From RFQD01 sp049314515 (GTDB lineage: Bacteria; Actinomycetota; Actinomycetes; Actinomycetales; Microbacteriaceae): DNA of 11,370 bases. The translations under genes and the position numbers were made by a program. The notes beneath the pieces are model-generated. The model had not been told where the DNA came from, searched no databases, and saw only the letters and a program-made list of their open reading frames with translations. The stretch covers positions 1-11,370 of the forward strand of contig JBMOEY010000046.1 of the NCBI GenBank assembly GCA_049314515.1. Reading direction: 5' to 3'. Position 1 is the stretch's first letter; every line of letters begins with the position of its first letter. Positions 5,232 through 11,370 of this stretch are shown piece after piece.

Positions 5232-7949
5232 ATGGCCTCACTACTCTCACGTCTCGGTCTTTTTTCTGCCCGACGAGCCTGGCTCGTCGTCACGGCTTGG
5301 GTCATTCTGCTTCTCGCGATGGTCGGAGCCGTCGTTGGATTTGGTGGATCGCTGTCGTCGAACATGACACTCAACGGAACGCCGTCACAGACCGTCATCG
5401 ACCAACTGAAGAAGTCTTTCCCCGACGCCTCGCGTGGCAGCGCTCAGGTGGTATTTCACAAGACTGACGGAACGCCCTTCACCGGCGCACAAAAAGCCGC
5501 GATTGATGCAGCTCTCACGAAAGTGTCCAAGCTCTCGTCGATAGACGGCGTGCTCAATCCTTTTGCGGCGCAAGCGACAAAGGACGAAAAGGTTGCTCAG
5601 ATCATCGACGCCGAGCAAAAGGTGGCTGACGCCCCCGCTCAGCTGGATGCGGGGCAAGCGGAAATCGACGCGGGATGGGCGAAGATTCGACAGGCCGAAG
5701 CGGATTTAGCTGATGGTCAGGCGAAAATTTTCGATGGTCAGGCGCAGATTGACAGCAACCGCCCAGTGCTCGAATCGAACAAAGCGGCACTCGAAGTAGG
5801 GCTGCAGCAGGCCATTTCCGGAGGCGCCCCCCAGTCACAGATTGACCAGTTGAACGCCCAGCTCGCCCAGGTCACGGCGGGTTTGACGCAACTCAACGAG
5901 TCTGAGGCGGCGCTCGACACGGCCCGTCTAGCTAGCGCCGCTGGTCGCGCGACAATCGACGACAACAAGGCTGCCCTCACAAAGGCCCAGGCCGATCTGG
6001 ACACCGCCCGCGCAGACTTGCCCGCGCAGGTTCAACAAGTGGCGTGGGGCCAGGCGTTGCTCGATGCCGCGAAAAATTATCGTGCCGTTTCGGTCGATGG
6101 GCAGACTGCCCTCGGCGCCGTCTATTTTTCAACTCCCATGTCCGATGTGTCGCCTGCGGCCAAGGATGCTGTTGTGACGGCCCTGTCCGGCATGAATGTG
6201 CCGGGAGTGACTGTCGAATTTTCCAAAGAGCTGGCAACGTCTCTCGGTACCATCGTCGGTCCGGGCGAGGTCATCGGCTTGGTGATTGCGGGAGTTGTGC
6301 TGTTCATCATGCTCAGCACTTTCGTTGCCGCCGGCTTGCCGGTTTTGACTGCTCTGCTCGGTGTTGGCATCAGCGCTCTGGGTGCGTACGCCCTTTCATC
6401 GGTCGTCGAGATGAACTCGACGACTCCCACACTCGCAGTGATGCTGGGTCTGGCCGTGGGCATTGACTACTCACTTTTCGTTCTCAACCGGCACCGGCGT
6501 CAGCTCAAAGCCGGCATGTCGATGCATGATTCAATTGCGCTCGCCAACGGAACTTCCGGAACTGCCGTACTTTTCGCCGGACTCACCGTGATTATTGCGC
6601 TCCTGGCCCTGAATCTCACTGGCATTGGATTCCTCGGGCTCATGGGCTCGATCGGAGCAATTGCCATCGCGATTGCGGTGCTCGCAGCGGTCACGTTTAC
6701 CCCCGCGATGATGAAGCTGAGCGGGATGCGGGTGCTCAGCAAACGCGAACGTTCTCGTCTCGCGACCCTCACGTCGAGCGACTCCGGTGCCCCCACGGGT
6801 AGCGTTGCCGTGCCCGCAACCCGCGAGATTTGGGCAGCCAAGCGGCCCGTGATTGCGCTCCTGCTCACGGTGGGCGTGTTGCTCGTGGCGGCCATCCCAT
6901 TCGGGTCAATGCGCCTCGGACTTTCGGACGGTTTCTCGGAACCGGTCGAGTCCACGCAGTACCGCGCGTACCAGCTGACGAGTGACGCGTTTGGCGCGGG
7001 CCAAAACGGGCAGATCACCGCCGCAATCATGTTCGACCGCAAGCTCGCGGGCGATGACCTACTCAAGACCCAGGCCGAAATTGCCTCCACTCTCATGACG
7101 GTGCCCAATGTCGAGGCGGTTGTCACGGGCGCGCCGTCACCCGACGGCAAGACATTGGCGTTCTCGGTCGTTCCGAGCGAGGGTCCGGCGGCTGTCTCAA
7201 CCGAGGCCGTCGTCAACGACCTTCGCGCGAAAGCCCCGCAAATCGCAGAGGCAACTGGGGGTGATCTCGGAGTAACGGGAATGGCCGCGGTGAATATCGA
7301 CATTTCGAAGAAGCTTGCGGATGCACTGCCGCTGTATCTCGGCACCGTTATTGCGTTGAGCGTTCTGCTCATGATGTTGGTGTTCCGGTCGATTGCGGTT
7401 CCCCTCGTGGCGAGCGCAGGGTTTTTGCTCTCGGTGTCAGCTGCTCTGGGTGCGGTCACGGCGGTCTATCAGTGGGGGTGGCTCGGTTCGGTGTTTGGGG
7501 TTCACAATCCCGGACCGGTCATGAATTTCTTGCCCACAATCTTGATTGGCGTGCTTTTCGGCCTAGCAATGGATTACCAGCTCTTCATCGCCGCGGGAAT
7601 CCGCGAGGCATTCGCTCACGGCGACAGCCCTCGCATGGCAATCACGCAGGGAGTTCGCGCGGGTCGCGCTGTCGTTATCGCGGCCGCGATCATCATGACG
7701 GCAGTTTTCGGCAGTTTTGCTTTCGCGGAATCGACCATGATTCGGCCGATGGGATTTGGGCTTGCCTTCGGGGTGCTCGTCGACGCGTTCCTGGTGCGTT
7801 TGCTGCTCGTTCCTGCCGCTCTTCGCCTGTTGGGTCGCGGCGCCTGGTGGCTACCACGTTGGCTCGACCGACTTCTCCCAGACATCGATGTGGAGGGATC
7901 GAAGCTCCTGCGCGGTGAAAAGAAAGAGTCTGTCGTTCTCGTTGCGTAA
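5232..7949 (+). CDS. MMPL/RND-type membrane transporter with a long coiled-coil loop
   Basis: The product is 905 residues with two repeats of one membrane span, a large extracellular loop and a block of about five spans. First span residues 17-38, first loop about 40-340, first block about 345-500; second half starts near 538, loop about 560-690, second block about 700-875. The family's charged membrane motifs are present: GIDYSLF (D412-Y413) and AMDYQLF (D781-Y782), the Asp-Tyr pairs used for proton coupling. Such proteins export lipids, siderophores, dyes or drugs across the cytoplasmic membrane. Unusually, residues 138-269 are nearly continuous heptads (LDAGQAE, IDAGWAK, LADGQAK and so on), broken once at ISGGAPQSQ (195-203), which predicts an antiparallel helical hairpin outside the cell. 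ATG 5232 has AAAGGA at 5219-5224. Divergent from the TetR gene, which probably controls it. Substrate unknown. Confidence 0.9.
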   Translation: MASLLSRLGLFSARRAWLVVTAWVILLLAMVGAVVGFGGSLSSNMTLNGTPSQTVIDQLKKSFPDASRGSAQVVFHKTDGTPFTGAQKAAIDAALTKVSKLSSIDGVLNPFAAQATKDEKVAQIIDAEQKVADAPAQLDAGQAEIDAGWAKIRQAEADLADGQAKIFDGQAQIDSNRPVLESNKAALEVGLQQAISGGAPQSQIDQLNAQLAQVTAGLTQLNESEAALDTARLASAAGRATIDDNKAALTKAQADLDTARADLPAQVQQVAWGQALLDAAKNYRAVSVDGQTALGAVYFSTPMSDVSPAAKDAVVTALSGMNVPGVTVEFSKELATSLGTIVGPGEVIGLVIAGVVLFIMLSTFVAAGLPVLTALLGVGISALGAYALSSVVEMNSTTPTLAVMLGLAVGIDYSLFVLNRHRRQLKAGMSMHDSIALANGTSGTAVLFAGLTVIIALLALNLTGIGFLGLMGSIGAIAIAIAVLAAVTFTPAMMKLSGMRVLSKRERSRLATLTSSDSGAPTGSVAVPATREIWAAKRPVIALLLTVGVLLVAAIPFGSMRLGLSDGFSEPVESTQYRAYQLTSDAFGAGQNGQITAAIMFDRKLAGDDLLKTQAEIASTLMTVPNVEAVVTGAPSPDGKTLAFSVVPSEGPAAVSTEAVVNDLRAKAPQIAEATGGDLGVTGMAAVNIDISKKLADALPLYLGTVIALSVLLMMLVFRSIAVPLVASAGFLLSVSAALGAVTAVYQWGWLGSVFGVHNPGPVMNFLPTILIGVLFGLAMDYQLFIAAGIREAFAHGDSPRMAITQGVRAGRAVVIAAAIIMTAVFGSFAFAESTMIRPMGFGLAFGVLVDAFLVRLLLVPAALRLLGRGAWWLPRWLDRLLPDIDVEGSKLLRGEKKESVVLVA
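5712..5744 (+). repeat. 12-bp direct repeat encoding duplicated heptads in the MMPL coiled coil
   Basis: GATGGTCAGGCG occurs at 5712-5723 and again at 5733-5744, exactly 21 bases (seven codons) apart. It encodes the repeated DGQA of the heptads LADGQAK and IFDGQAQ, suggesting the coiled coil grew by heptad duplication. Confidence 0.7.
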
Positions 7950-7954
7950 CGATT

Positions 7955-7966
7955 CGGTTTCAACCG
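7955..7966 (+). terminator. Short hairpin after the MMPL gene
   Basis: CGGTT (7955-7959) and AACCG (7962-7966) are perfect 5-bp arms around two bases, five bases after the stop. A two-base loop is too tight, so only about four pairs would form, and no T-run follows. It is a weak terminator candidate at best. Confidence 0.25.
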
Positions 7967-7979
7967 GCCGCACATTTGC

Positions 7980-7995
7980 AGAAAATGCGTTTTCT
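7980..7995 (+). promoter_or_regulatory. Palindrome just upstream of the bicupin promoter
   Basis: AGAAAA (7980-7985), TGCG, TTTTCT (7990-7995) is a perfect 6-bp inverted repeat three bases before the -35 hexamer TTGACA. This is a usual position for an activator site. On RNA it could instead be the end of the MMPL transcript, since the second arm is T-rich. Confidence 0.4.
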
Positions 7996-7998
7996 CGC

Positions 7999-8028
7999 TT
8001 GACATGAGTGACACGCGGGCATTAGAAA
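7999..8028 (+). promoter_or_regulatory. Promoter of the bicupin-SDR-amidohydrolase operon
   Basis: TTGACA (7999-8004) is a perfect -35 consensus. TAGAAA (8023-8028) matches the -10 at four of six positions with an 18-base spacer; TTAGAA at 8022 gives 17. Transcription would start near 8035, inside the large inverted repeat, leaving a leader of about 58 bases before ATG 8093. Confidence 0.6.
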
Positions 8029-8068
8029 GTGTTTATTCTCACTAAACGATTACTGTGAGTAAACACTT
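8027..8068 (+). promoter_or_regulatory. Large inverted repeat, probable operator of the catabolic operon
   Basis: AAGTGTTTATTCTCACT (8027-8043) and ACTGTGAGTAAACACTT (8052-8068) are 17-base arms that pair at 14 of 17 positions around the 8-base centre AAACGATT. The outer nine bases are perfect. TAAAC half-sites also occur directly repeated at 8043 and 8060, 17 bases apart. The repeat overlaps the -10 and the predicted transcription start, so a bound protein would block initiation. Folded in RNA it could also form a leader hairpin. The regulator is not obviously encoded in this window. Confidence 0.7.
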
Positions 8069-8092
8069 ATCCACAGCCCGAAACAGGTGTTC

Positions 8093-8989
8093 ATGACCAA
8101 GCGTCACGTGATCAAGAAGGCGTCCGAAGCTGACTTCCTGGTCGAAACCAGCATCGCACCGGATTCGGTCGGCTATTCGCGCTGGCGTGCGGTGGGATAC
8201 GCGGATGGTGCCGCGCACACCGACTTTGGCATGTCGCGCCTTGAGGTCGGCGGGAGCATCCCGACGCACGTGCACTCTTTTGAAGAGGAATTCAACCTCA
8301 TCTCGGGCGAAGTGATTCTCGTCACGCCGGAAGCCACCGTTCACCTCGTGGCGGGCGATTATGGTGTGATCCCCATCGGAGTTCCGCACTCGTGGCACTC
8401 CGTCGGTGACGTCGAGGCGCAGTGGGCGGACATCCTGTCGCCACCGCCTCGCCCGGGTCACGATTTTGACACCTACCGGGTGGCCGACGAACCGGCCGCG
8501 ACTCCGGTCAAGGTAGATACCCGCGACCCGCGCACGCGGTCGTTTGGCAACATCACCGAGGGTCACATGAACCCCGGCCGTCAGTCGCAAGAATTGCTCG
8601 CCGTATCAGCCAGCATGCGAACGGCCCTGCTCGTTTACAGCGGCATTTCGCTCAAGATGATGGTTGATTCCGACCTCGGTGCGGTTCTCTCGACCATGTT
8701 TATGGTGCAGTACGAGCCCGACGGCGTCGCCGGTCCGCACGATCACCCGCTCGAAGAGGCGTACCTGATTCTCGACGGCGAGGTTGACGCGTGGTTCGAC
8801 GGTGAACACGTGCGCATGGTTCCTGGTGACATGGCGTGGGCCGGTGTGGGGTGCGTCCACTCATTCAAGGCGGTGGGTGCCCCCGTGCGCTGGCTCGAAA
8901 CACAGTCGCCCCAGATGCCACATCGTCACGCGTATCGCTTCTCCCGCGACTGGGAGTACCTGAGTCAGAAACTCGAGGGAGAAAAGTGA
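8093..8989 (+). CDS. Bicupin metal-binding protein
   Basis: The 298-residue protein carries two cupin beta-barrels, each with a full set of metal ligands. Cupin 1 has H59-x-H61-x3-E65 and H99 in PIGVPHSWHS. Cupin 2 has H216-x-H218-x3-E222 and H256 in GVGCVHSF. There is no signal peptide, so it should be cytoplasmic. Bicupins include dioxygenases, isomerases, decarboxylases and the ureidoglycine aminohydrolase; the sequence does not let me pick one. ATG 8093 is preferred; AGG at 8085-8087 is a weak ribosome site, and a GTG at 8087 in frame is the alternative. It is the first gene of a block with an SDR protein (4-bp overlap) and an amidohydrolase, so it likely performs one step on a shared small substrate. 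Control is probably through the inverted repeat at 8027-8068. Confidence 0.85.
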   Translation: MTKRHVIKKASEADFLVETSIAPDSVGYSRWRAVGYADGAAHTDFGMSRLEVGGSIPTHVHSFEEEFNLISGEVILVTPEATVHLVAGDYGVIPIGVPHSWHSVGDVEAQWADILSPPPRPGHDFDTYRVADEPAATPVKVDTRDPRTRSFGNITEGHMNPGRQSQELLAVSASMRTALLVYSGISLKMMVDSDLGAVLSTMFMVQYEPDGVAGPHDHPLEEAYLILDGEVDAWFDGEHVRMVPGDMAWAGVGCVHSFKAVGAPVRWLETQSPQMPHRHAYRFSRDWEYLSQKLEGEK

Positions 8990-9693
8990 GCACCAAGACA
9001 ACACTCGTCGTCGGCGGCACCTCCGGCATCGGACTCGAACTAGCCAAGACACTCATCGCTCGTGGTGAGAAAGTCATCATCACGGGTCGCGAGACGGAGC
9101 GAGCTCAGGCAATCGCCGCCGACCTCGGTCCTCACGCATCCGGTCTCGGAGTAGACCTGTCCGTTCCCGAGTCAATCGCCGAATCGCTCAAGAGCGTCGG
9201 CGAGATCAACGGTCTCGTGCTCGCTGGAATCTTGCGTGATGCCAACACGGTGCGCGACTACAACATTGAGCGCGCAAAACTGCTTGTCACGCTCAAGCTC
9301 GTTGGCTACACCGAAACCGTACACACGCTGCTCGGGCGCCTGCCTGAGAACCGCGACACCGCCATCGTGCTCTTCGGTGGTCGTGCGAAGGATGCCCCGT
9401 ACCCGGGTTCCACCACGGTGTCATCAATCAACGGCGGAGTTGAAGGCCTCACCCGCACGATGGCGCTCGAACTGGCACCGATGCGCGTCAACGCGATTCA
9501 CCCCGGAATCATCGGCAACAGCCCGTTCTGGAGTGACAAGCCCGCGAGCGTTCTCGACGGCTACGAGTCGCGAACGCCGGGCGGCGGGCTCGCGACCATG
9601 GAAGACGTCGTCGGAGCCACCATCTTCTTGCTCGACAACAAAGGCACCTCGGGCACCAACATTTACGTCGACCGCGGATGGCGACTCACCTAA
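8986..9693 (+). CDS. SDR-family (short-chain dehydrogenase-like) protein lacking the catalytic Ser-Tyr-Lys
   Basis: The 235-residue product begins with a Rossmann nucleotide motif, VGGTSGIG (residues 9-16), and the C-terminal half is typical SDR: GGVEGLTRTMALELAPMRVNAIHPG (150-174, shown in parts as GVEGLTRTMALELAP and RVNAIHPG). The usual YxxxK is replaced: V145 stands for Tyr and N149 for Lys, and the Ser position (about 132) is Gly. The NNAG motif is also altered, to VLAG. ITGRETERA after strand 2 suggests NADP(H) preference through Arg35. It may reduce by another mechanism, bind a nucleotide cofactor without catalysis, or catalyse a different reaction. GTG 8986 overlaps the bicupin stop by four bases (GTGA), with GAGGGAG at 8975-8981 as ribosome site, so translation is probably coupled. 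A divergent SDR subgroup with the same loss is known to me in actinobacteria and rhizobia. Confidence 0.82.
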   Translation: MSTKTTLVVGGTSGIGLELAKTLIARGEKVIITGRETERAQAIAADLGPHASGLGVDLSVPESIAESLKSVGEINGLVLAGILRDANTVRDYNIERAKLLVTLKLVGYTETVHTLLGRLPENRDTAIVLFGGRAKDAPYPGSTTVSSINGGVEGLTRTMALELAPMRVNAIHPGIIGNSPFWSDKPASVLDGYESRTPGGGLATMEDVVGATIFLLDNKGTSGTNIYVDRGWRLT

Positions 9694-9778
9694 ATTTTCA
9701 TCTCCACGTAACACCCTGCACCACCGTTCCACCAGCACCACCTCACACCACGAACCGTTGCTCAATGAGGAGAAACAA

Positions 9779-11200
9779 ATGGCAAGTAAGGCAAAGGCAA
9801 GCGACTTCACGGATGGTCGTTCTGTCGTCTTTCGTAATGGAACCGTCATCACGGTTGACTCGCAGGGCGTGCTGTACGACGCCGACGTGTTGATCGTCGA
9901 CAAGAAAATCGCCGGAGTGGGCCACAAGCTCGAGGTCCCCGAAGGCACGGTCGAGATTGATGCCAAGGGCGGCATTGTCATGCCCGGCATGATCGACACT
10001 CACCGTCACATGTGGCAAACCGCGCTCCGCGGATACGGCGGCGACTGGGCTCTCACCCAGTACTTCGTCTTCTACTACCTCACCTGGGGTCACATCTTCC
10101 GTCCGGAAGACATCAAGGCTGGAAACCTGCTCAGCGCACTTGAGTCGGTTGACCAGGGTGTCACCACCACGCTCGACTGGTCACACGCTCTTCGCACGCC
10201 CGAATATGCCGACGCCGCTGTCGAATCGTTCAAGGAAATCCCTGGCCGCTTCGTGCTCGCGTACGGCAACTACCTCGGAGCGCCGTGGGAGTGGGCCAAC
10301 GCACCGGAGTTCCGCAAATGGGTCGGCGACTTCAAGACGAGTGACATGCTCGGCCTGCAGCTCGCATTCGACGTCACGGGCGCCGAGGGCTTCCCCGAGG
10401 AGTCGGCGTTCAAGGCCGCTCGCGACCTCGACCTGCGCGTCACCACCCACGCGGGTGTGTGGGGAGCAACCACCGACACCAGCATCAGCCAGATGTTCGA
10501 CGGTGGCTGGATGACCGACAAGGTCTGCTACGTGCACGCCTCGTCTCTCGGCAAGGAGAGCTACCAGAAGATTGCCGCCACCGGAGGAACCGTCTCGGTT
10601 TCGACAGAGAGCGAGCAGAGCGCTGGACAGGGCTATCCCTCGTCGTGGGAAATCAAGAAGTACGGCATCACCAGCTCACTGTCAATGGACACGAGTGTGT
10701 GGTGGAGCGCCGACTTCTTCTCGGCCATGCGTTCGACGCTCAGTGCGTTCCGGTCGCGTGACCACCTCGAGGCTCAGGCCAAGGGCGAAACAGTCACGGT
10801 CAACCGCATGACGGCGCAAGACGCCGTCTGGCAGGCCACCATGGGTGGCGCGCACTCGCTCGGTATGGCTGACCAGATTGGTTCGCTCACCGTGGGCAAG
10901 AAGGCTGACGTCGTGCTGATCAAGAACGACGAGTCGCCCGCGATGACGCCAATCCTCAACGCCTACGCGCACGTCGTCTACCAGGCCGGTACCGCGGATG
11001 TGCACACGGTCGTGATTGACGGCAAGGTCGTCAAGTACGACGGCGAACGCATAAACCTGCCGCTCGCACCGATTCGCGACAAGGTCGCCAACTCGGTCGA
11101 GTATGTTCGCGGACAGCTCGGACCGGACCAGTGGAACGAGTGGATGAGCCCGGCTATTCCCGAGGACGAGCCCATCCCGAACCCATACACCTACGGGTAA
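9779..11200 (+). CDS. Metal-dependent amidohydrolase (ATZ/TRZ-type)
   Basis: The 473-residue enzyme has the amidohydrolase layout: an N-terminal beta-sandwich piece (VVFRNGTVITVDSQG...VLIVDKKIAGVG, 16-48), a TIM-barrel core, and a C-terminal sandwich piece (IGSLTVGKKADVVLI, 368-382). Metal and catalytic positions are visible: H75 and H77 in DTHRHMWQ, H224 in THAGVWG, H253 in YVHASS, and D304 in SMDTSVWWS. The ATZ/TRZ group hydrolyses or deaminates cyclic and heteroaromatic C-N bonds (for example S-adenosylhomocysteine or triazines). Here the deaminase HxxE glutamate is absent: H224 is followed by A-G-V. That makes a simple purine-type deaminase less certain, and the substrate is unknown. The start ATG 9779 has GAGGAG at 9767-9772 with a six-base spacer; the longer frame upstream overlaps the SDR gene and is rejected. 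Cytoplasmic. It sits 85 bases after the SDR gene in the same operon. Confidence 0.87.
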   Translation: MASKAKASDFTDGRSVVFRNGTVITVDSQGVLYDADVLIVDKKIAGVGHKLEVPEGTVEIDAKGGIVMPGMIDTHRHMWQTALRGYGGDWALTQYFVFYYLTWGHIFRPEDIKAGNLLSALESVDQGVTTTLDWSHALRTPEYADAAVESFKEIPGRFVLAYGNYLGAPWEWANAPEFRKWVGDFKTSDMLGLQLAFDVTGAEGFPEESAFKAARDLDLRVTTHAGVWGATTDTSISQMFDGGWMTDKVCYVHASSLGKESYQKIAATGGTVSVSTESEQSAGQGYPSSWEIKKYGITSSLSMDTSVWWSADFFSAMRSTLSAFRSRDHLEAQAKGETVTVNRMTAQDAVWQATMGGAHSLGMADQIGSLTVGKKADVVLIKNDESPAMTPILNAYAHVVYQAGTADVHTVVIDGKVVKYDGERINLPLAPIRDKVANSVEYVRGQLGPDQWNEWMSPAIPEDEPIPNPYTYG

Positions 11201-11209
11201 CGGCAGTAT

Positions 11210-11223
11210 CGGGCCCTGGCCCG
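11210..11223 (+). other. GC-rich hairpin after the amidohydrolase gene
   Basis: CGGGCC (11210-11215) and GGCCCG (11218-11223) are perfect 6-bp arms ten bases after the stop codon. The loop of two bases would in practice widen to four. No T-run follows directly; the next hairpin at 11241 has one. Confidence 0.5.
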
Positions 11224-11240
11224 CGGGCAACCAGCCCACT

Positions 11241-11265
11241 TGCGCGATTCGCGCATCCTTTCTTC
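11241..11265 (+). terminator. Intrinsic terminator-like hairpin with T-rich tail
   Basis: TGCGCG (11241-11246), loop ATT, CGCGCA (11250-11255) is a perfect 6-bp GC-rich stem followed by TCCTTTCTTC. The tail is pyrimidine-rich but not a clean T-run, so partial read-through to the gene at 11307 is possible. Confidence 0.5.
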
Positions 11266-11284
11266 AGCGTCACAGGTGAAGAAA
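11259..11284 (+). promoter_or_regulatory. Inverted repeat before the final gene
   Basis: TTTCTTCA (11259-11266) and TGAAGAAA (11277-11284) are perfect 8-bp arms around a 10-base centre. Its left arm overlaps the T-rich tail of the hairpin at 11241. It may be an operator or an RNA hairpin upstream of the ribosome site at 11294. Confidence 0.4.
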
Positions 11285-11306
11285 AACCAAACAAGAGAGG
11301 TAACAC

Positions 11307-11370
11307 ATGAACAAGAAACTACGGACAGTGCTGTCCCTAGTGGCTGTCACAGCAGTGGCAACACTCGGGC
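11307..11370 (+). CDS. Exported protein, N-terminal part (signal peptide; possibly a substrate-binding protein)
   Basis: ATG 11307 follows the ribosome site AGAGAGG (11294-11300) with a six-base spacer. Only 21 residues are seen: a basic start (MNKKLR) and a hydrophobic stretch (VLSLVAVTAVATLG), as in an N-terminal signal peptide or first membrane span. No lipobox cysteine is reached before the window ends. Its position after a catabolic block would suit the solute-binding protein of an ABC importer for the same compound, but that is inference from context only. The frame runs off the right edge. Confidence 0.65.
   Translation, partial: MNKKLRTVLSLVAVTAVATLG

Noticed and set aside
6500..7459. 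Long open frame on the minus strand (319 codons) inside the exporter gene
   Set aside because: It lies opposite the conserved membrane blocks of the MMPL gene, is full of Ala/Ser/Arg with no domain, and has no ribosome site. It is a by-product of GC-rich codon use.
8836..8985. N-terminal extension of the SDR protein
   Set aside because: It overlaps the bicupin's second barrel in another frame; the Rossmann motif starts right after GTG 8986, which has its own ribosome site.
9236..9778. N-terminal extension of the amidohydrolase frame
   Set aside because: It overlaps the SDR gene in another frame, is Ser/Thr/Arg-rich nonsense, and GAGGAG at 9767 clearly sets the start at 9779.
9694..9778. CAC/ACC-rich spacer between the SDR and amidohydrolase genes
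   Set aside because: It looks low in complexity (CACCACC-type runs) but shows no true repeat unit, hairpin or promoter. It may only keep the leader unstructured.

Overview
The window looks like a chromosome segment of a moderately high-GC actinobacterium. Supporting signs are strong GAGG/GGAG ribosome sites, GTG starts, an LtrA-family membrane protein, an actinobacterial-style MMPL exporter, a TetR regulator and one gene that appears to be expressed leaderless. Microbacteriaceae is my guess from overall style; no rRNA or other marker gene is present to test it.

Layout. Positions 1-293 hold the C-terminal end of a ferredoxin/rubredoxin reductase-type flavoprotein. A 60-residue hydrophilic orphan protein follows (335-517). 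A fusion of a GNAT acetyltransferase domain to an AAA+ ATPase (583-1857) comes next and may be transcribed leaderless. An LtrA-like polytopic membrane protein (1907-3091) and a succinate-semialdehyde-dehydrogenase-like aldehyde dehydrogenase (3149-4519) complete the first plus-strand block. A TetR-family regulator (4520-5131, minus) converges on the dehydrogenase with no gap between stop codons. It diverges from a 905-residue MMPL/RND-type exporter (5232-7949) whose first extracellular loop carries a long heptad-repeat helical hairpin.

The last block is plus strand: a bicupin (8093-8989), an SDR-fold protein without the usual catalytic Ser-Tyr-Lys (8986-9693, overlapping the bicupin by 4 bp), a metal-dependent amidohydrolase (9779-11200), and the start of a secreted or membrane-targeted protein (11307 to the edge). 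This block starts behind a good promoter (TTGACA at 7999) with a large inverted repeat over and just downstream of its -10 region. It reads like an inducible catabolic operon for an unidentified small molecule, probably one with an amide or other C-N bond, with a transport gene possibly following.

How the parts may work together (inference): the TetR protein probably controls the divergent exporter through a short palindrome in the shared intergenic region. The bicupin, SDR and amidohydrolase probably act on one substrate, and their inverted repeat is the expected site of a regulator encoded outside the window. No gap between genes exceeds 300 bases. No rRNA, tRNA, CRISPR array, insertion sequence or attachment site was seen.
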